55,324 bases of DNA from Planctomycetota bacterium (GCA_026004615.1 BPJM01000015.1:1-55324); one strand, 5' to 3'; positions 1 through 9,813 are shown, counted from the first letter of the stretch. Program-made: numbers and translations. Notes: generated by a model from the sequence alone, not told the origin.

Positions 1-1553
1 TTCCTCGGCGATGCGCGCCTCGGCCCAGCGCCGCGGCGGTGCGCCCGTGAGCTCGAGCGCCCCGTAGCGGATCGAGCCCGGACCACCGGGCGGTTGGCGA
101 AGCCGCGGACCGTGCCCGACAGCACCGCCGGCGGCCCGAGCACGAGCAGGCGGTTCGCCGTGCCGGCGCCCGCCTCGGCCACCACCGCGAGCGCACCGAC
201 GCCCACCGCTCGCGTTCGCCGGGCACGAAGGCCAGCGCCTCGATCTCGACCGTCCGCTCCGCGGGTATGCTGGCAAGGCTCAGCCTCAGCTCCTCGTCGG
301 TCTCGCGCGTGAGATCCATGGCGGAAAACCCCCGGATCTCCACCTTGAGGTCGACCCAGAGCCGCGCCGGCCGCTGGCGCAGCTCGGCCATGCGCGGGTG
401 GCCCTCGCGCGGCTCCAGCTGCAGCGTCAGGCGGCACTCCCCGTAGTCGCGCCGGTCAGGCGCAGCTGCACCCCCGCCGTGGCTGGCGAGCGGTCCGGCG
501 TGCAGCACCTCGGAGACCCCCGCGTCGCGTCCCGGCCGGCGCGCGATGACCGCGTAGCGACCCTCGGGCAGCGGCCCGAACGCGAAGCGACCGTCCGGGC
601 CGGTGAGCGCGGCCTCCGGGCCCAGCAGCTCCGCCTGCGATTCGGCATGGCTGCGGTCCTGATCCGGCCCGAGCCGCACCAGCGCCACCCGCACCCGCTC
701 CAGCACCGGTTCGCCGCGCTCATCGAGCACCCGGCCCCCGATGACTGCGCCACGCCCGGCGCGCACCCGCACCGTGCGGTGCTCGCCATCGGCGAGCCGC
801 ACCGGGATCGGGATGGCCCCCCGGGGCGGGCTCGAGCAGCTCGAGCAGGTAGTCCCCGGGCACCAGCGCCAGCGGCTGGCGCGCGGTGGGCGGTGCGGTC
901 TCCAGGTGCGCGCCGTCGGCGGTGCGGATCAGCCGCAGCCGGCAGCGGGCAAGTTCGGCCTCGGGCACCGCGCGCCCGGCGCCGTCCTCCACCTCGACCG
1001 CCAGCGCCGCCATCCCCTGCCAGCGCGGGCTCAGGCGCACCTCGGCCTGCTGGCCTGCCTGGAGTTCGATCCGCTGCTGCACGGCGGCCAGCCCGATGCC
1101 GCCTGCGGCGACGACGTAGCTGCCGGGCGCGAGCCCGCGCGCGCTGGCACGCCCGTGTTCGTCCAGCGCCAGCGCTCCCACCGGCGAGGCGTACACGCCC
1201 GCGCGCACGCCGATCTCGCGTGCGAGCGGGTGCGGATCGAGCAGCGCCCAGCCGCCCGCGAGCCGGTGGCCCTCCGGGACCGCGAGCACGATCGCCAGCG
1301 CCGCCGTCTCGCGCGCTCCCCCGGCGCGCCGCCCCCGCCCTGATTCTTCCTGCTCGGCGCGCGTCGCGCCGGCGGGGAGCGCCGCCAGCGCGAGCGCGAG
1401 CGCCCACACCGCCGGCCCGGCGGCTGCACTGCGGGGCGCATGCCGCTGCCGTGTTCCTTCTCCATCGCCAGTCCCCCTCTGCCAGTGCGGCGCGCCGCGG
1501 CCGTCTCGCCGGCACAGGCGGCGCGCCCATACGCATCCACCTACGGCATGCAC
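1..1553 (-). CDS. Exported protein with regulatory-like beta repeats, truncated and frame-broken
   Basis: The gene runs off the left edge, so its C-terminus is missing. Near 1440-1350 it encodes a signal-like hydrophobic stretch (ALALALAALPAGATRA), then beta-rich segments resembling carboxypeptidase-regulatory-like or prealbumin-like domains, for example GLAPGSYVVAAGG and ALTGPDGRFAFGPLPEGRY. No catalytic motif is visible. Coding sense moves between frames at least three times: at the C run 817-822, near 203-211 and near 80-92. Each break is repaired by changing one base in a homopolymer, so consensus error is more likely than decay. The start is uncertain: 1553 is the first ATG of the open frame, but the signal peptide begins about 35 codons later and another frame break could lie before it. 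Function is unknown; it is probably a periplasmic or surface carbohydrate- or protein-binding module. Confidence 0.5.
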
Positions 1554-1762
1554 CGCGCGCGTGCACCCTCCGCCCGCCCGGCGGAAGGTGCCTGCGCGCG
1601 GGGACAGCGCCCCCTTGCGCCGCCCCGTCCGGACGGTATCCTAGAGCGCGGCCTCACCCCCGTGAGCTGGTGGTGCAGGCGCAACTGCCGTCGAGCGGAC
1701 GGCACGCGAGCCGCGCGCGCGAGGACGCGGCCAACCAGAGCGGCGAGGCCACGGAGGGAGCG

Positions 1763-2502
1763 ATCGGGAGGTTAGGGAGAAAGCGGTACCTGGTTCCCCA
1801 GAAACCGCGGGACAGCGGACCGCGACTCAATGAGGCGATCACCGCCAGGCACCGTGCGGCTGATCGGACCGGACGGCGAGCAGATGGGGATCGTCTCCAT
1901 CGCGGATGCCCTGGAGGCAGCGCGGGAGCGCGACCTCGACCTGGTGGAGGTCGCTCCGGACGCCCGCCCACCGGTCTGCCGTATCCTCGACTACGGCAAG
2001 CAGAAGTTCCAGGAAGAAAAGCAGAAGCGACTGGCGCGCCGCAAGGAGGCGAGCGGCAAGATCCGCCAGATCCGCTTCCGGCCGAACACCGGCGACCACG
2101 ATATCCAGGTGAAGGTGCGCAAGTTGCGCGAGTTCCTGGAAGAAGGCGAGCGCTGCCGCGTCAACGTGGTGTTCCGGCGGCGCGAGATGCGCCACGTGGA
2201 AAACGGCATCAAGGTGCTCGACAAGGTGGCCGCGGCCGTGCAGGACGTGGCCAAGGTGGAGAGCCGCAACGACCGGCTCGACGGCCGCGAGATGGCGATG
2301 GTGCTGGTGCCGCTCAGGCCGCCCACCAAGACCGAGCGCCGTGCCACCGCCGCCAGGGCCGCCCGGGCCAGCAAGGACTCCGGGCGGCTGCCCGCGGCGA
2401 CGTCCGACGGTGGGCCGCCCCCTGGTGGCCGAGCCGACCGCGGCGCCCGAGCAGGCCGAAGCCGCCGCGGAGACTGCCGCCGGTTCCGAGGGCGGCGGCT
2501 GA
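1763..2502 (+). CDS. infC: Translation initiation factor IF-3, two frame breaks
   Basis: IF-3 binds the 30S subunit, keeps it apart from 50S and checks start-codon and initiator-tRNA pairing. The family signature is clear: RLNEAIT, VRLIGPDGEQMGIV, VEVAPDARPPVCRILDYGK, the lysine/arginine linker and the C-terminal domain (KIRQIRFRPNTGDHDIQVK, GREMAMVLVP). The core lies in the frame beginning 1830, but the N-terminal RLNEAIT lies in another frame, joined by removing one G at 1848-1849. A second break at the C run 2418-2422 restores a tail ending in AAPEQAEAAAETAAGSEGGG. A non-AUG start, common in infC, is proposed: ATC at 1763 just after GGAGGG. The product would be about 245 residues, longer than the roughly 180 of E. 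coli because of the Ala/Glu tail. The usual neighbours thrS, rpmI and rplT are absent. Confidence 0.9.
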
Positions 2503-2602
2503 ACGGCCGCCTGCCCCCGGCCTCCCGCCACCGCCCGCAGCGCCGAGCGGCGGCGGCGAGCCGGCACGCAGGCGGGCCACAGCTCCGCAGAGAACGCGCG
2601 AC

Positions 2603-2637
2603 GGCCGGGCGCGGGGCAGCTCGCCCCGCGCCCGGCC
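2603..2637. terminator. Perfect 15-bp GC hairpin, convergent terminator
   Basis: A perfect inverted repeat with arms 2603-2617 and 2623-2637 and a 5-nt loop lies between infC (plus) and the lipoprotein gene (minus), both of which end toward it. There is no T-tract, so intrinsic termination is inferred from position and stem strength. Confidence 0.6.
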
Positions 2638-2680
2638 GCTCTGCACCTGCGCCGCCCGCGCGCGCGCCGGCCCGACGACG

Positions 2681-4496
2681 CTACAGATCGGCCGCGAAGC
2701 GCAGGTAGTCCCCTGCGGGCCCGTCCAGCCGCAGATCGATGTTGTGCGGTTGCACGCCCAAAAAGCTCGGCAGCCCGGGCAGCGGGAGCGGCGGCAGCAC
2801 GCCGTTGAGGAAGGTGGCGAGCTGGGGCAGCACGGTGTTGACGAAGCTGGAGATGTCCGGCGGCTGGAATCCGAAGGGATTCTGCAGCACCCCGATAGTA
2901 CAAGGCGAGCTGCTGGCCGAGCCGGACGATGATCTGCTGGTTACGGATCGCCAGGTCGGCCTCCAGCTCCAGGTGCAGCACCATCGTCAACACGTCCGTC
3001 CAGCCGCCGCCGAAGTCCATCGCCATCGAGAACCTGAGCTCGCCCAGCGAGGCGGCGAGCGCACTCGAACCGGCACCCACCAGCACGACCGGGGGCAGGT
3101 CGTGTTGCAGCCGGAAGGCGAGCGGCACCGGGCCGGTGGGCGGCATCATGGCCGCCACCTGGGGGAAGAACAGCGCGAAGATTCGCCCGTCGAGGAAGTT
3201 GAACGGCAGCTGCAGTCCGAGCTGCGCCAGGAACTGCTGATCGACCGTGACATCGAGCGCGCCTGACTCCCAGACCGCGAACAGCCCCCGGTTGATCGCG
3301 TCCTCCGCGATCCAGGCGTAGACCTCGTGGGTGTCCGGACCACTCAGCGCCGGCAGGCTGGAGCCGCTCGTGGCACGCCGCGAGATGGAGCCGGTCGGCC
3401 GGCCCGGCGCTGCCGAGCTGCCGGTGGCCGGGCTGGTGAGGTTGGTCGCGAGCACCACCTCCAGCGCCTGGTCCGAGTAGACGATGGCGCTCGGGCGCAC
3501 CTCCACGGTGAAGCTGGTGCCGAGCGCCTGGAAGGTGCGCGGTACCACGTAGCTGGTGAGCGCGCCGACGATCGCCGGGGGGAGCTCGCGCCGGATCGCG
3601 TCCTCCAGCAGGATCTCCAGCAGCTGCAGGCCGAGCGCCACGTTGATCGCGGGCTGATTCGAGCGGGGGTTCAGGACCTGGACCGTGACCGCGGTCACGC
3701 TCGCCTGCCAGCCGCCGCCCGCCGCCACGTCCACGCGGACGGTGGTGTCGGCCGTAGCGCGGTCGGCATCCAGTGTCGTGCCGTTGCCGATCCCCGGGAT
3801 GTCCAGCGTCAGGTGCGGCCGGTCGATCGCCACCACCGCGCGCAGCCCGTTGGCGGTGGGCGACAGCGTCACGGTGGGGCTGCCGAACGAGACCTGCCGC
3901 ACGGTCGCGACGAAGCTCTGGCCGAGCAGCTGGAAGTGCACCTGTCGCCCCACCAGCGACTGCCCCAGACTCGCCTGCGCCGCGGCCTGGCTCGCCAGTG
4001 CCGACAGGTCCGCGAACCCGCCCCGGGCGAGCCGCAGCTTGGCGGCATCGGCGACCGGCTGGGCCGGGTCGGTGAGCGCGTCCGCGTAGATGACGCTGAA
4101 GGTCTCCCGCGCCACGTTGTTCTGCCGGTCCACGGCCCGCACCTCGATGTGATGGGTGCCCGCCGGCAGGCTCAGCCGCGCCTCCCAGGCGTTGCCGTTG
4201 ATGACGGCAGCGGTGCCGTTCACGGTGACGCCGGCCAGCCCGCTCTCCGCGTCGGTCGCGGTGCCGCGGAACACCGCGAGCGGGCCGGCGAGCATGGCAC
4301 CCGGGCCGCTGGCGGGATCGACGGTGAGGCTCGGCGGGGTGGTGTCCGTCCCGCTGAACGTGCCGCCGCTCTGCGAGCCGCTGCCGCTCGCGCCGGCGCT
4401 CGAGCCGGAGCCGCCGCCACCGCCGCCACCCCCGCAGGCCACGACCGCGAGGCCCACCACCAGCAGCCCCGCGCATGCCACGATCCGTCGCACCAT
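2681..4496 (-). CDS. Large Gly-run lipoprotein with Ig-like N-terminal domain
   Basis: The start ATG at 4496 gives MVRRIVACAGLLVVGLAVVAC, a lipoprotein signal peptide with its lipobox cysteine followed at once by eight glycines and a Ser/Gly linker. Residues about 50-135 resemble a bacterial Ig-like (glucodextranase-B-type) domain: TPPSLTVDPASGP, TDAESGLAGVTVNG, AGTHHIEVRAVD. The remaining roughly 450 residues contain long alternating hydrophobic strands (LGLQLLEILLEDAI, FNFLDGRIFALFF) and have no recognised catalytic motif. One frame break at the run 2890-2893 separates this from the last 68 residues (VLQNPFGFQPPDIS to the TAG at 2681); removing one base joins them. It is probably outer-membrane anchored. 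A distant lipid-binding or structural role is possible but unproven. Another large lipoprotein at 40530-42686 has the same glycine-run design. Confidence 0.75.
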
Positions 4497-4568
4497 GTCC
4501 GCTCTCCTCGACGTGCGCGCCGCCCTCGGGCTGCGACGCAAGGCATGCGATGCTGCAAACGGCGTGTC

Positions 4569-4615
4569 GCCGCCGCCGCGGGCGCGGGCGCACCGCCCCC
4601 GCCCGCGGCGGCGGC
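4569..4615. terminator. 16-bp GC hairpin after nikO
   Basis: Arms 4569-4584 and 4600-4615 pair perfectly over 16 bp around a 15-nt loop. It lies about 130 nt past the nikO stop, between nikO and the start of the lipoprotein gene, and is the natural end of the nik transcript. No T-run follows. Confidence 0.5.
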
Positions 4616-4745
4616 TCCTCTCCACCACCGTCCGCAATGACGCAGCGCGCAGCACCTCGCCGCGACCCCTTCCGACATGCGTCGTGAAAACGAAGCGCGA
4701 CGCAACTGCCACGTAGCGTTGCACCCGACGCGCGCTCCGGCGGCT

Positions 4746-5564
4746 TCATCTCCCCGGGCTGTGGTGGTGGCCGGCACCCTGGTGTGGGGTCAGGGAGTGG
4801 GGTCGCTCCAGGCCGTGCGCCAGCATGAGCGGTTCGTCGCCCAGGATCGCGCGTGCCGGGCCGTCGGCCACCACCCGCCCGCCGTCCAGCACCGCCACGC
4901 GGTCGCACAGCGCGAGCACCAGCTCCAGGTCGTGGCTGGCGAGCACCAGCGTCGGCACGAGCCGGCCGAGCAACGCCACCAGGTTGCGCCGGCCGCGCGG
5001 ATCGAGGTTGGAGCTCGGTTCGTCCAGCACCAGCACCTCGGGCCGCATGGCGAGCACGCACGCGATCGCCACCGCGCGCTTCTCGCCGAGCGAGAGGTGA
5101 TGCGGCGCGCGCTCGCGCACCGCCTGCATGCCGACCGCGGCCAGCGCCTCCTCGGTGCGGCGTGCCACCTCCTGCTCCGGCAGCCCCAGGTGCAATGGGC
5201 CGAAGGCGACGTCGTCCTCGACCCGGGTCGTGAACAGCATGTCGTCCGGGTCCTGGAAGACCAGCCCCACGCGGCGGCGTACCTCCGGCAGCCAATCCGG
5301 GGCGAGCAGGCGTCCTCCGAGCCGGACGGTGCCGGCGGTGGGGGCCAGCACCCCGTTCAGGTGCAGCAGCAGCGTGGACTTGCCGGCGCCGTTGGGCCCG
5401 ACCAGCCCGAGCCGCTCGCCTCGCTCCAGCCGCAGGTCCACCCCCGCCAGCGCCAGCGTCCCGTCGGCGTAGCGGTGCTCGAGCCCCCTCACCTCGAGCA
5501 GCGGCGGGGCGGCGGGCGGGCTGCAGCGGTCCGCGGGTCCGCTCGTCGGTGGCGCCATGTTCAT
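4746..5564 (-). CDS. nikO: Nickel/cobalt ECF transporter ATPase NikO/CbiO
   Basis: This is the ATP-hydrolysing subunit of a group-I energy-coupling-factor metal importer, acting on the cytoplasmic face with NikQ and NikM. Visible motifs are Walker A GPNGAGKST, Q-loop VFQDPDDMLF, the signature LSLGEKRAVAIA (the LSLGE form typical of CbiO/NikO), Walker B VLVLDEPSSNLD and the switch histidine in LASHD. Its 272 residues are normal for the family. The His-rich end (GAGHHHSPGR) could touch metal, but this is speculation. A second ATG at 5558 has better Shine-Dalgarno spacing than 5564. It starts 25 nt after nikQ, so the two genes are co-transcribed. Nickel is preferred to cobalt because a DUF4198 NikK-like gene and nikR are close by. 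Confidence 0.88.
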   Translation of the reverse strand: MNMAPPTSGPADRCSPPAAPPLLEVRGLEHRYADGTLALAGVDLRLERGERLGLVGPNGAGKSTLLLHLNGVLAPTAGTVRLGGRLLAPDWLPEVRRRVGLVFQDPDDMLFTTRVEDDVAFGPLHLGLPEQEVARRTEEALAAVGMQAVRERAPHHLSLGEKRAVAIACVLAMRPEVLVLDEPSSNLDPRGRRNLVALLGRLVPTLVLASHDLELVLALCDRVAVLDGGRVVADGPARAILGDEPLMLAHGLERPHSLTPHQGAGHHHSPGR

Positions 5565-5589
5565 CCCTTCACGGCTCGTGTCACTGCAT

Positions 5590-6309
5590 TCAGCCCTGGA
5601 GCCGGTCCAGCACGAGCACCCACGCTGCTACTCCGAGGACCGCCGCCGCGCGCATCAGATCGCTCCGGCTGAGCCGCGCGGGGCTGCGGCTGCGCAGCCG
5701 GCCGGCGAAGCCCCGGCAGCGCATCGCCTGGTCCACCCGTTCGGTGCGCGCGACGCTCCGCACGAGCAGGGCTCCGGTGACGCGGCCGTACACCGCCGCG
5801 GTGTGGCGGTCGAACCGCGGCACGAAGCCGCGCGAGACGAGCGCTACCCGCACCCGATCGAGATGCTCGCCGAGCACGAACAGATACCGGTAGGCGAGCA
5901 GCGCCATGTGCACCAGGCGGGCCGGCACACCCAGTCCCTGCAGCCCCCGTGCGGTCCGGTCGAACGGCCCGACCCCGAGCGCGAGCACGGCGGCGGTCCC
6001 GGCCGCCGCGACGCGCAGCGACAGCAGCAGCGCGAGTCCCGGGTCGCGCAGCGGCACCAGCACCGCGATCGGCAGGATCACCACCCCGAGCCAGCGCAGC
6101 CGCCGCCACGCCTGGGCGGCCGGCACGCGCGCGAGCAGCAGCAGCACTGCGGCCAGCGCCGTGCCCGCGCCCGCAGCCGCGAGCGTCCGCACCGAGGCGA
6201 GCGCGAGCGCCAGCCCACCCAGCGCCACGAGCCGCGCGCGGGCATCCCATCCGAGCAGCCACGGGGCGGCCTCGAGCAGCGCTGCCCGCTCCTGCCGCGT
6301 CCAGCTCAT
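5590..6309 (-). CDS. nikQ: ECF transporter transmembrane subunit NikQ/CbiQ
   Basis: This is the integral membrane coupling subunit (T component) that links the ATPase NikO to the metal-binding S component. The 239 residues carry several hydrophobic helices (LVALGGLALALAS, AALAAVLLLLARV-like segments, VILPIAVLVPL) and the two conserved Ala-Arg-Gly-type coupling regions of the family, seen as VSRGFVPR near residue 165 and MRCRGF near residue 200. A GAGGAG ribosome site precedes the ATG at 6309. About 1.4 kb of tandem hairpin repeat separates it from nikM upstream, so its expression may differ from that of nikM unless a promoter lies inside the array or transcription reads through. Confidence 0.85.
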   Translation of the reverse strand: MSWTRQERAALLEAAPWLLGWDARARLVALGGLALALASVRTLAAAGAGTALAAVLLLLARVPAAQAWRRLRWLGVVILPIAVLVPLRDPGLALLLSLRVAAAGTAAVLALGVGPFDRTARGLQGLGVPARLVHMALLAYRYLFVLGEHLDRVRVALVSRGFVPRFDRHTAAVYGRVTGALLVRSVARTERVDQAMRCRGFAGRLRSRSPARLSRSDLMRAAAVLGVAAWVLVLDRLQG

Positions 6310-6354
6310 GGGTGTACCGCTCCTCGCTGACCAGCCCGCGCCGGCCGCCCTGCC

Positions 6355-7681
6355 CCCTCACCCCGGCCCTCTCCCCCGAGGGGAGAGGGGGGCAACAGCT
6401 GCGGCGCGGTCCTGCTTCCCCTCTCCCCCGCTCGCGGGGGAGAGGGTGAGGGTGAGGGGGCCGCGCACCGCGGACCCTTCCCGCCCTGCCCGCTCACCCC
6501 GGCCCTCTCCCCGGAGGGGAGAGGGGGCGACAGCTGCGGCGCGGTCCTGCTTCCCCTCTCCCCCGCTCGCGGGGGAGAGGGTGAGGGTGAGGGGGCCGCG
6601 CACCGCGGACCCTTCCCGCCCTGCCCGCTCACCCCGGCCCTCTCCCCGGAGGGGAGAGGGGGGCAACAGCTGCGGCGCGGTCCTGCTTCCCCTCTCCCCC
6701 GCTCGCGGGGGAGAGGGAGAGGGTGAGGGGGCCGCGCACCGCGGACCCTTCCCGCCCTGCCCGCTCACCCCGGCCCTCTCCCCGGAGGGGAGAGGGGGCA
6801 ACAGCTGCGGCGCGGTCCTGCTTCCCCGCTCCCCCGCTCGCAGGGGAGAGGGAGAGGGTGAGGGGGCCGCGCACCGCCGCCCCTTCCCGCCCTGCCCCCT
6901 CACCCCGGCCCTCTCCCCCGAGGGGAGAGGGGGGCAACAGCTTGCGGCGCGGTCCTGCTTCCCCTCTCCCCCGCTCGCGGGGGAGAGGGTGAGGGTGAGG
7001 GGGCCGCGCACCGCGGACCCTTCCCGCCCTGCCCGCTCACCCCGGCCCTCTCCCCGGAGGGGAGAGGGGGCGACAGCTGCGGCGCGGTCCTGCTTCCCCG
7101 CTCCCCCGCTCGCGGGGGAGAGGGTGAGGGTGAGGGGGCCGCGCACCGCCGACCCTTCCCGCCCTGCCCCCTCACCCCGGCCCTCTCCCCCGAGGGGAGA
7201 GGGGGCAACAGCTGCGGCGCGGTCCTGCTTCCCCGCTCCCCCGCTCGCGGGGGAGAGGGAGAGGGTGAGGGGGCCGCGCACCGCCGCCCCTTCCCGCCCT
7301 GCCCCCTCACCCCGGCCCTCTCGCCGGAGGGGAGAGGGAGCGACAGCTGCGGCGCGGTCCTGCTTCCCCTCTCCCCCGCTCGCGGGGGAGAGGGTGAGGG
7401 TGAGGGGGCCGCGCACCGCGGACCCTTCCCGCCCTGCCCCCTCACCCCGGCCCTCTCCCCGGAGGGGAGAGGGAGCGACAGCTGCGGCGCGGTCCTGCTT
7501 CCCCTCTCCCCCGCTCGCGGGGGAGAGGGTGAGGGTGAGGGGGCCGCGCACCGCCGACCCTTCCCGCCCTGCCCCCTCACCCCGGCCCTCTCCCCCGAGG
7601 GGAGAGGGAGCGACAGCTTGCGGCGCGGTCCTGCTTCCCCGCTCCCCCGCTCGCGGGGGAGAGGGTGAGGGTGAGGGGGCC
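6355..7681. repeat. Ten tandem ~135-bp double-hairpin REP-like units inside the nik operon
   Basis: Ten head-to-tail units begin (at the CCCCGGCCCT or equivalent block) at 6361, 6497, 6632, 6768, 6903, 7040, 7175, 7310, 7445 and 7580, a period of 135-137 bp. Each contains two hairpins: CCCTCTCCCC paired with GGGGAGAGGG, and a longer stem whose arms are CCCTCTCCCCCGC and GCGGGGGAGAGGG, followed by GTGAGGGTGAGGG. A spacer reading CGCACCGCGGACCCTTCC or close to it separates units. Units differ at a few positions only. It fills the gap between nikM and nikQ. Open frames across it have Ser-Pro and Arg-Gly repetitive translations and are not genes. Confidence 0.95.
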
Positions 7682-7703
7682 AGAGCAGCACCGTCCTGCG
7701 CCC

Positions 7704-8846
7704 TCATCCCGCATCACGACTCGCACCGGCCGTGCGCGCGCTGCGCCGCCGCTGCACGGCGTACAGCACCAGGGCGAGCGCGCCGATGGCACCGAGCCCC
7801 AGCACCACCCGCGCGATCTCCAGCCCCGCGCGCCCCGCGGCGGCCGGGGGCGCAGGCGCGCCGGTGCCCGGCAGGACGCCCCGCCCGGCTGCGCCCTCGC
7901 GCCGCAGCACGGCCTCGGCACGGTGACCCGCGTCATCGCGTACCTCGACGAACACGCGCACCGTGCCCCCCGGCAGGGGCAGCCGCAGCGTGCCCGCGGC
8001 ATCGAGCCGCGCCTCGAGCAGCCGCGGCCGGGCGCCCTCGGGGCTGCCCTTCGCTCCGAGCAGCTCCACGCGCGCGTGCGCCCCGCGCATCGGGGTGCCG
8101 TCATCGAAGTAGGCCTCGATCAGGATCTCCTCGCCCTGTAGCCGGCAGTCCAGGTGGGCCCGGTGCGCGAGCGCGGGCTCGGCGCAGGCGAACACCAACC
8201 CCACCACCAGCGCCGCGCCCGCCGCCCGGCTGGCCGCCGGGGCACGGGCCCGTTCGAGCAGGCGCGGCTCGACGCGCGCGATGAAGCCGACCGCCGCGCC
8301 GGAGACCAGCGCCTCGAGGACCACCAGCGGCAGGTTCGCGAGCAGCGCGTAGGTCGCCACGTCGCGCAGTGCGCTCTCGCTGAACACGAGCACGCCCGCA
8401 TACAACACGAGCGAGACCGCCGTGCCCACCGCGCCCGCTGCCGTCCCCCATGCCGCCGCCCGCCCCGGGCCGAGCGAGCGGGGCCGGCAGGCGAACAGCC
8501 CCGCCGCCGCCAGCGCCCCGCTGCCGATCGTAAACGCGTTGACCCCGAGCGCGGTCAATCCGCCGTGCCCGAACAGCGCCGCCTGCAGCACCAGCCCGAC
8601 CACGACCGCCGGAAACGCTGCCGCGCCCAGCACCGCGCCGGTCAGACCCACCAGCACCAGGTGCACGCTCGTGCCGCCGAGCGGGAAGTGGATCAGCGAG
8701 CCGACGAAGAAGGCCGCGGTCATGACGGCGGTCTTCGGCACGTCGGCGTCGGCGAGCCGCCGCAGCGTCAGCGCGAGCAGCCCCGCGCTCGCCGCCGCGC
8801 CCCCGATCAGCACCCCCGGAGGCAGGATTCCATCGGCGATGTGCAT
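7704..8846 (-). CDS. nikM: Nickel/cobalt ECF substrate-binding subunit NikM fused to NikL-like domain
   Basis: The first roughly 220 residues are the CbiM/NikM S component, beginning MHIADGILP. In this family the free N-terminus and His2 insert into the pocket and bind the metal, so the start at 8846 is firm; GGAGGG lies just upstream. Six or more hydrophobic helices follow. From about residue 225 the sequence changes to ALAHRAHLDCR, GEEILIEAYFDDGTPMRG and a beta-rich periplasmic segment, then a final helix (VVLGLGAIGALALVLYAV) and a basic tail. This second half resembles the NikL-type accessory protein of NikMKLQO nickel systems, so the gene looks like a NikM-NikL fusion. NikK lies 109 nt upstream. 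Metal specificity is inferred from the neighbours. Confidence 0.85.
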   Translation of the reverse strand: MHIADGILPPGVLIGGAAASAGLLALTLRRLADADVPKTAVMTAAFFVGSLIHFPLGGTSVHLVLVGLTGAVLGAAAFPAVVVGLVLQAALFGHGGLTALGVNAFTIGSGALAAAGLFACRPRSLGPGRAAAWGTAAGAVGTAVSLVLYAGVLVFSESALRDVATYALLANLPLVVLEALVSGAAVGFIARVEPRLLERARAPAASRAAGAALVVGLVFACAEPALAHRAHLDCRLQGEEILIEAYFDDGTPMRGAHARVELLGAKGSPEGARPRLLEARLDAAGTLRLPLPGGTVRVFVEVRDDAGHRAEAVLRREGAAGRGVLPGTGAPAPPAAAGRAGLEIARVVLGLGAIGALALVLYAVQRRRSARTAGASRDAG

Positions 8847-8955
8847 GGTCCCTCCGGCGGCCTCCCCGGGCTCGCACCACGGCAGCCAGCGGAGCCCGGA
8901 GCAGTGGCGGCGCGCCCCCTGCCCGCCCGCCGCCGCGGCGCCGCGGGCCCGCAGC

Positions 8956-9813
8956 TCACCGCTCGCGCTCCGCCTCGCCTTCGGCGGGGCGGCGCCACCC
9001 CGCGGGCACCTCGTCCACGTACACCCACAGCACGGCGCGGTGCACCCACTGGAGCCTGCGCTCGCCGAGCGGCACGCTCACTGCCGGTGCCTCCGCCGCC
9101 AGCATCCACCACCCCGGCGCGTCGAGCGTGGCGGCCAGCACCCCATTGGGGTCGGTCTTCTCGATCCGGGTGATGTGCTCGCCGGGCGGCAGGGTGCCCG
9201 GGGGCGGCGGTGCGTCGTTGTAGCGCTCGACGAAGACCGGGGTGCCGGGCAGCGGGTGATGGTCGCGCAACAGCTGCGCGCGCACGCTCAGCCCGGCTCG
9301 CAGCCCGTACGGGCGCGTGAGCGGCACCAGCTCCAGCGGCTGGCCGAGCGTCGCGTCCCAGCCTTGCTCGGTCCCGACATGGATCACGACCTTGACGAAG
9401 TCCGTCAGCTCCTCTTTGCCGTTCGACACCGGCTCGGCCCGCATGAACACCACCCAGTCTCCGCGCTCCTCGGGGGTGAAGCGCACCTGCCAGCCGCTCG
9501 CGACTCCGTCCTCGCGCACCGTGCCCGCCAGCGGCACCAGGCGCCCGGTCAGGTCCGTGAGCAGGCCCTGCGGACTGCGCACCCAGAGCGCGGCCGGACG
9601 CTTGAGCACGCCGAGCTCGCGCTCGAACGGGTGGCCGTAGAGCACCGACAGGGTCACCGGCTCTCCCTTCGCGACCGCAGGGCGGTCCGGGATGAGGATC
9701 GTGAAGTGCGCGCGCGCCAGCGGCGCTGCCAGCGTGCCCAGCACCAGCGCCAGCCCCAGCGTGGCGAACCGGACCGCGCCGCGGTCGGGCTTGCCCGCGC
9801 TTGTCGCCTGCAT
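8956..9813 (-). CDS. nikK: DUF4198 periplasmic protein, NikK-like nickel transport accessory
   Basis: A signal peptide (TLGLALVLGTLAAPLARA) is followed at the likely cleavage site by HFTILIPDRP, the conserved opening of DUF4198 proteins; cleavage after ARA would expose an N-terminal histidine. The body shows the family pattern VTLSVLYGHPFE, WQVRFTPEERGDWVV and KVVIHVG near residues 50-170. In the ECF nickel systems of Desulfovibrio-like organisms, NikK of this family assists NikMQO in the periplasm, probably by presenting Ni(II). It is the first gene of the minus-strand nik unit and is preceded by GGGAGGGG and by the only AT-rich stretch of the neighbourhood. The symbol is by domain and context, not by close identity. 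Confidence 0.75.
   Translation of the reverse strand: MQATSAGKPDRGAVRFATLGLALVLGTLAAPLARAHFTILIPDRPAVAKGEPVTLSVLYGHPFERELGVLKRPAALWVRSPQGLLTDLTGRLVPLAGTVREDGVASGWQVRFTPEERGDWVVFMRAEPVSNGKEELTDFVKVVIHVGTEQGWDATLGQPLELVPLTRPYGLRAGLSVRAQLLRDHHPLPGTPVFVERYNDAPPPPGTLPPGEHITRIEKTDPNGVLAATLDAPGWWMLAAEAPAVSVPLGERRLQWVHRAVLWVYVDEVPAGWRRPAEGEAERER

Noticed and set aside
398..2932. An 844-residue plus-strand frame
   Set aside because: It runs antisense to the left-edge gene and through infC in the wrong frame for most of its length; its composition is Arg/Pro/Ala rich as expected for an off-frame read of GC-rich DNA. Only its 1763-1850 segment is meaningful, as the infC N-terminus.
6355..7681. A CRISPR array
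   Set aside because: Units are about 135 bp with two self-complementary arms and no variable spacers of constant length; no cas gene is present.
6358..7707. Long open frames across the hairpin array, encoding Ser-Pro and Arg-Gly repetitive peptides
   Set aside because: All six frames are open only because the 135-bp units are GC-only and stop-free; the translations repeat unit by unit and match no protein family. They are by-products of the repeat.
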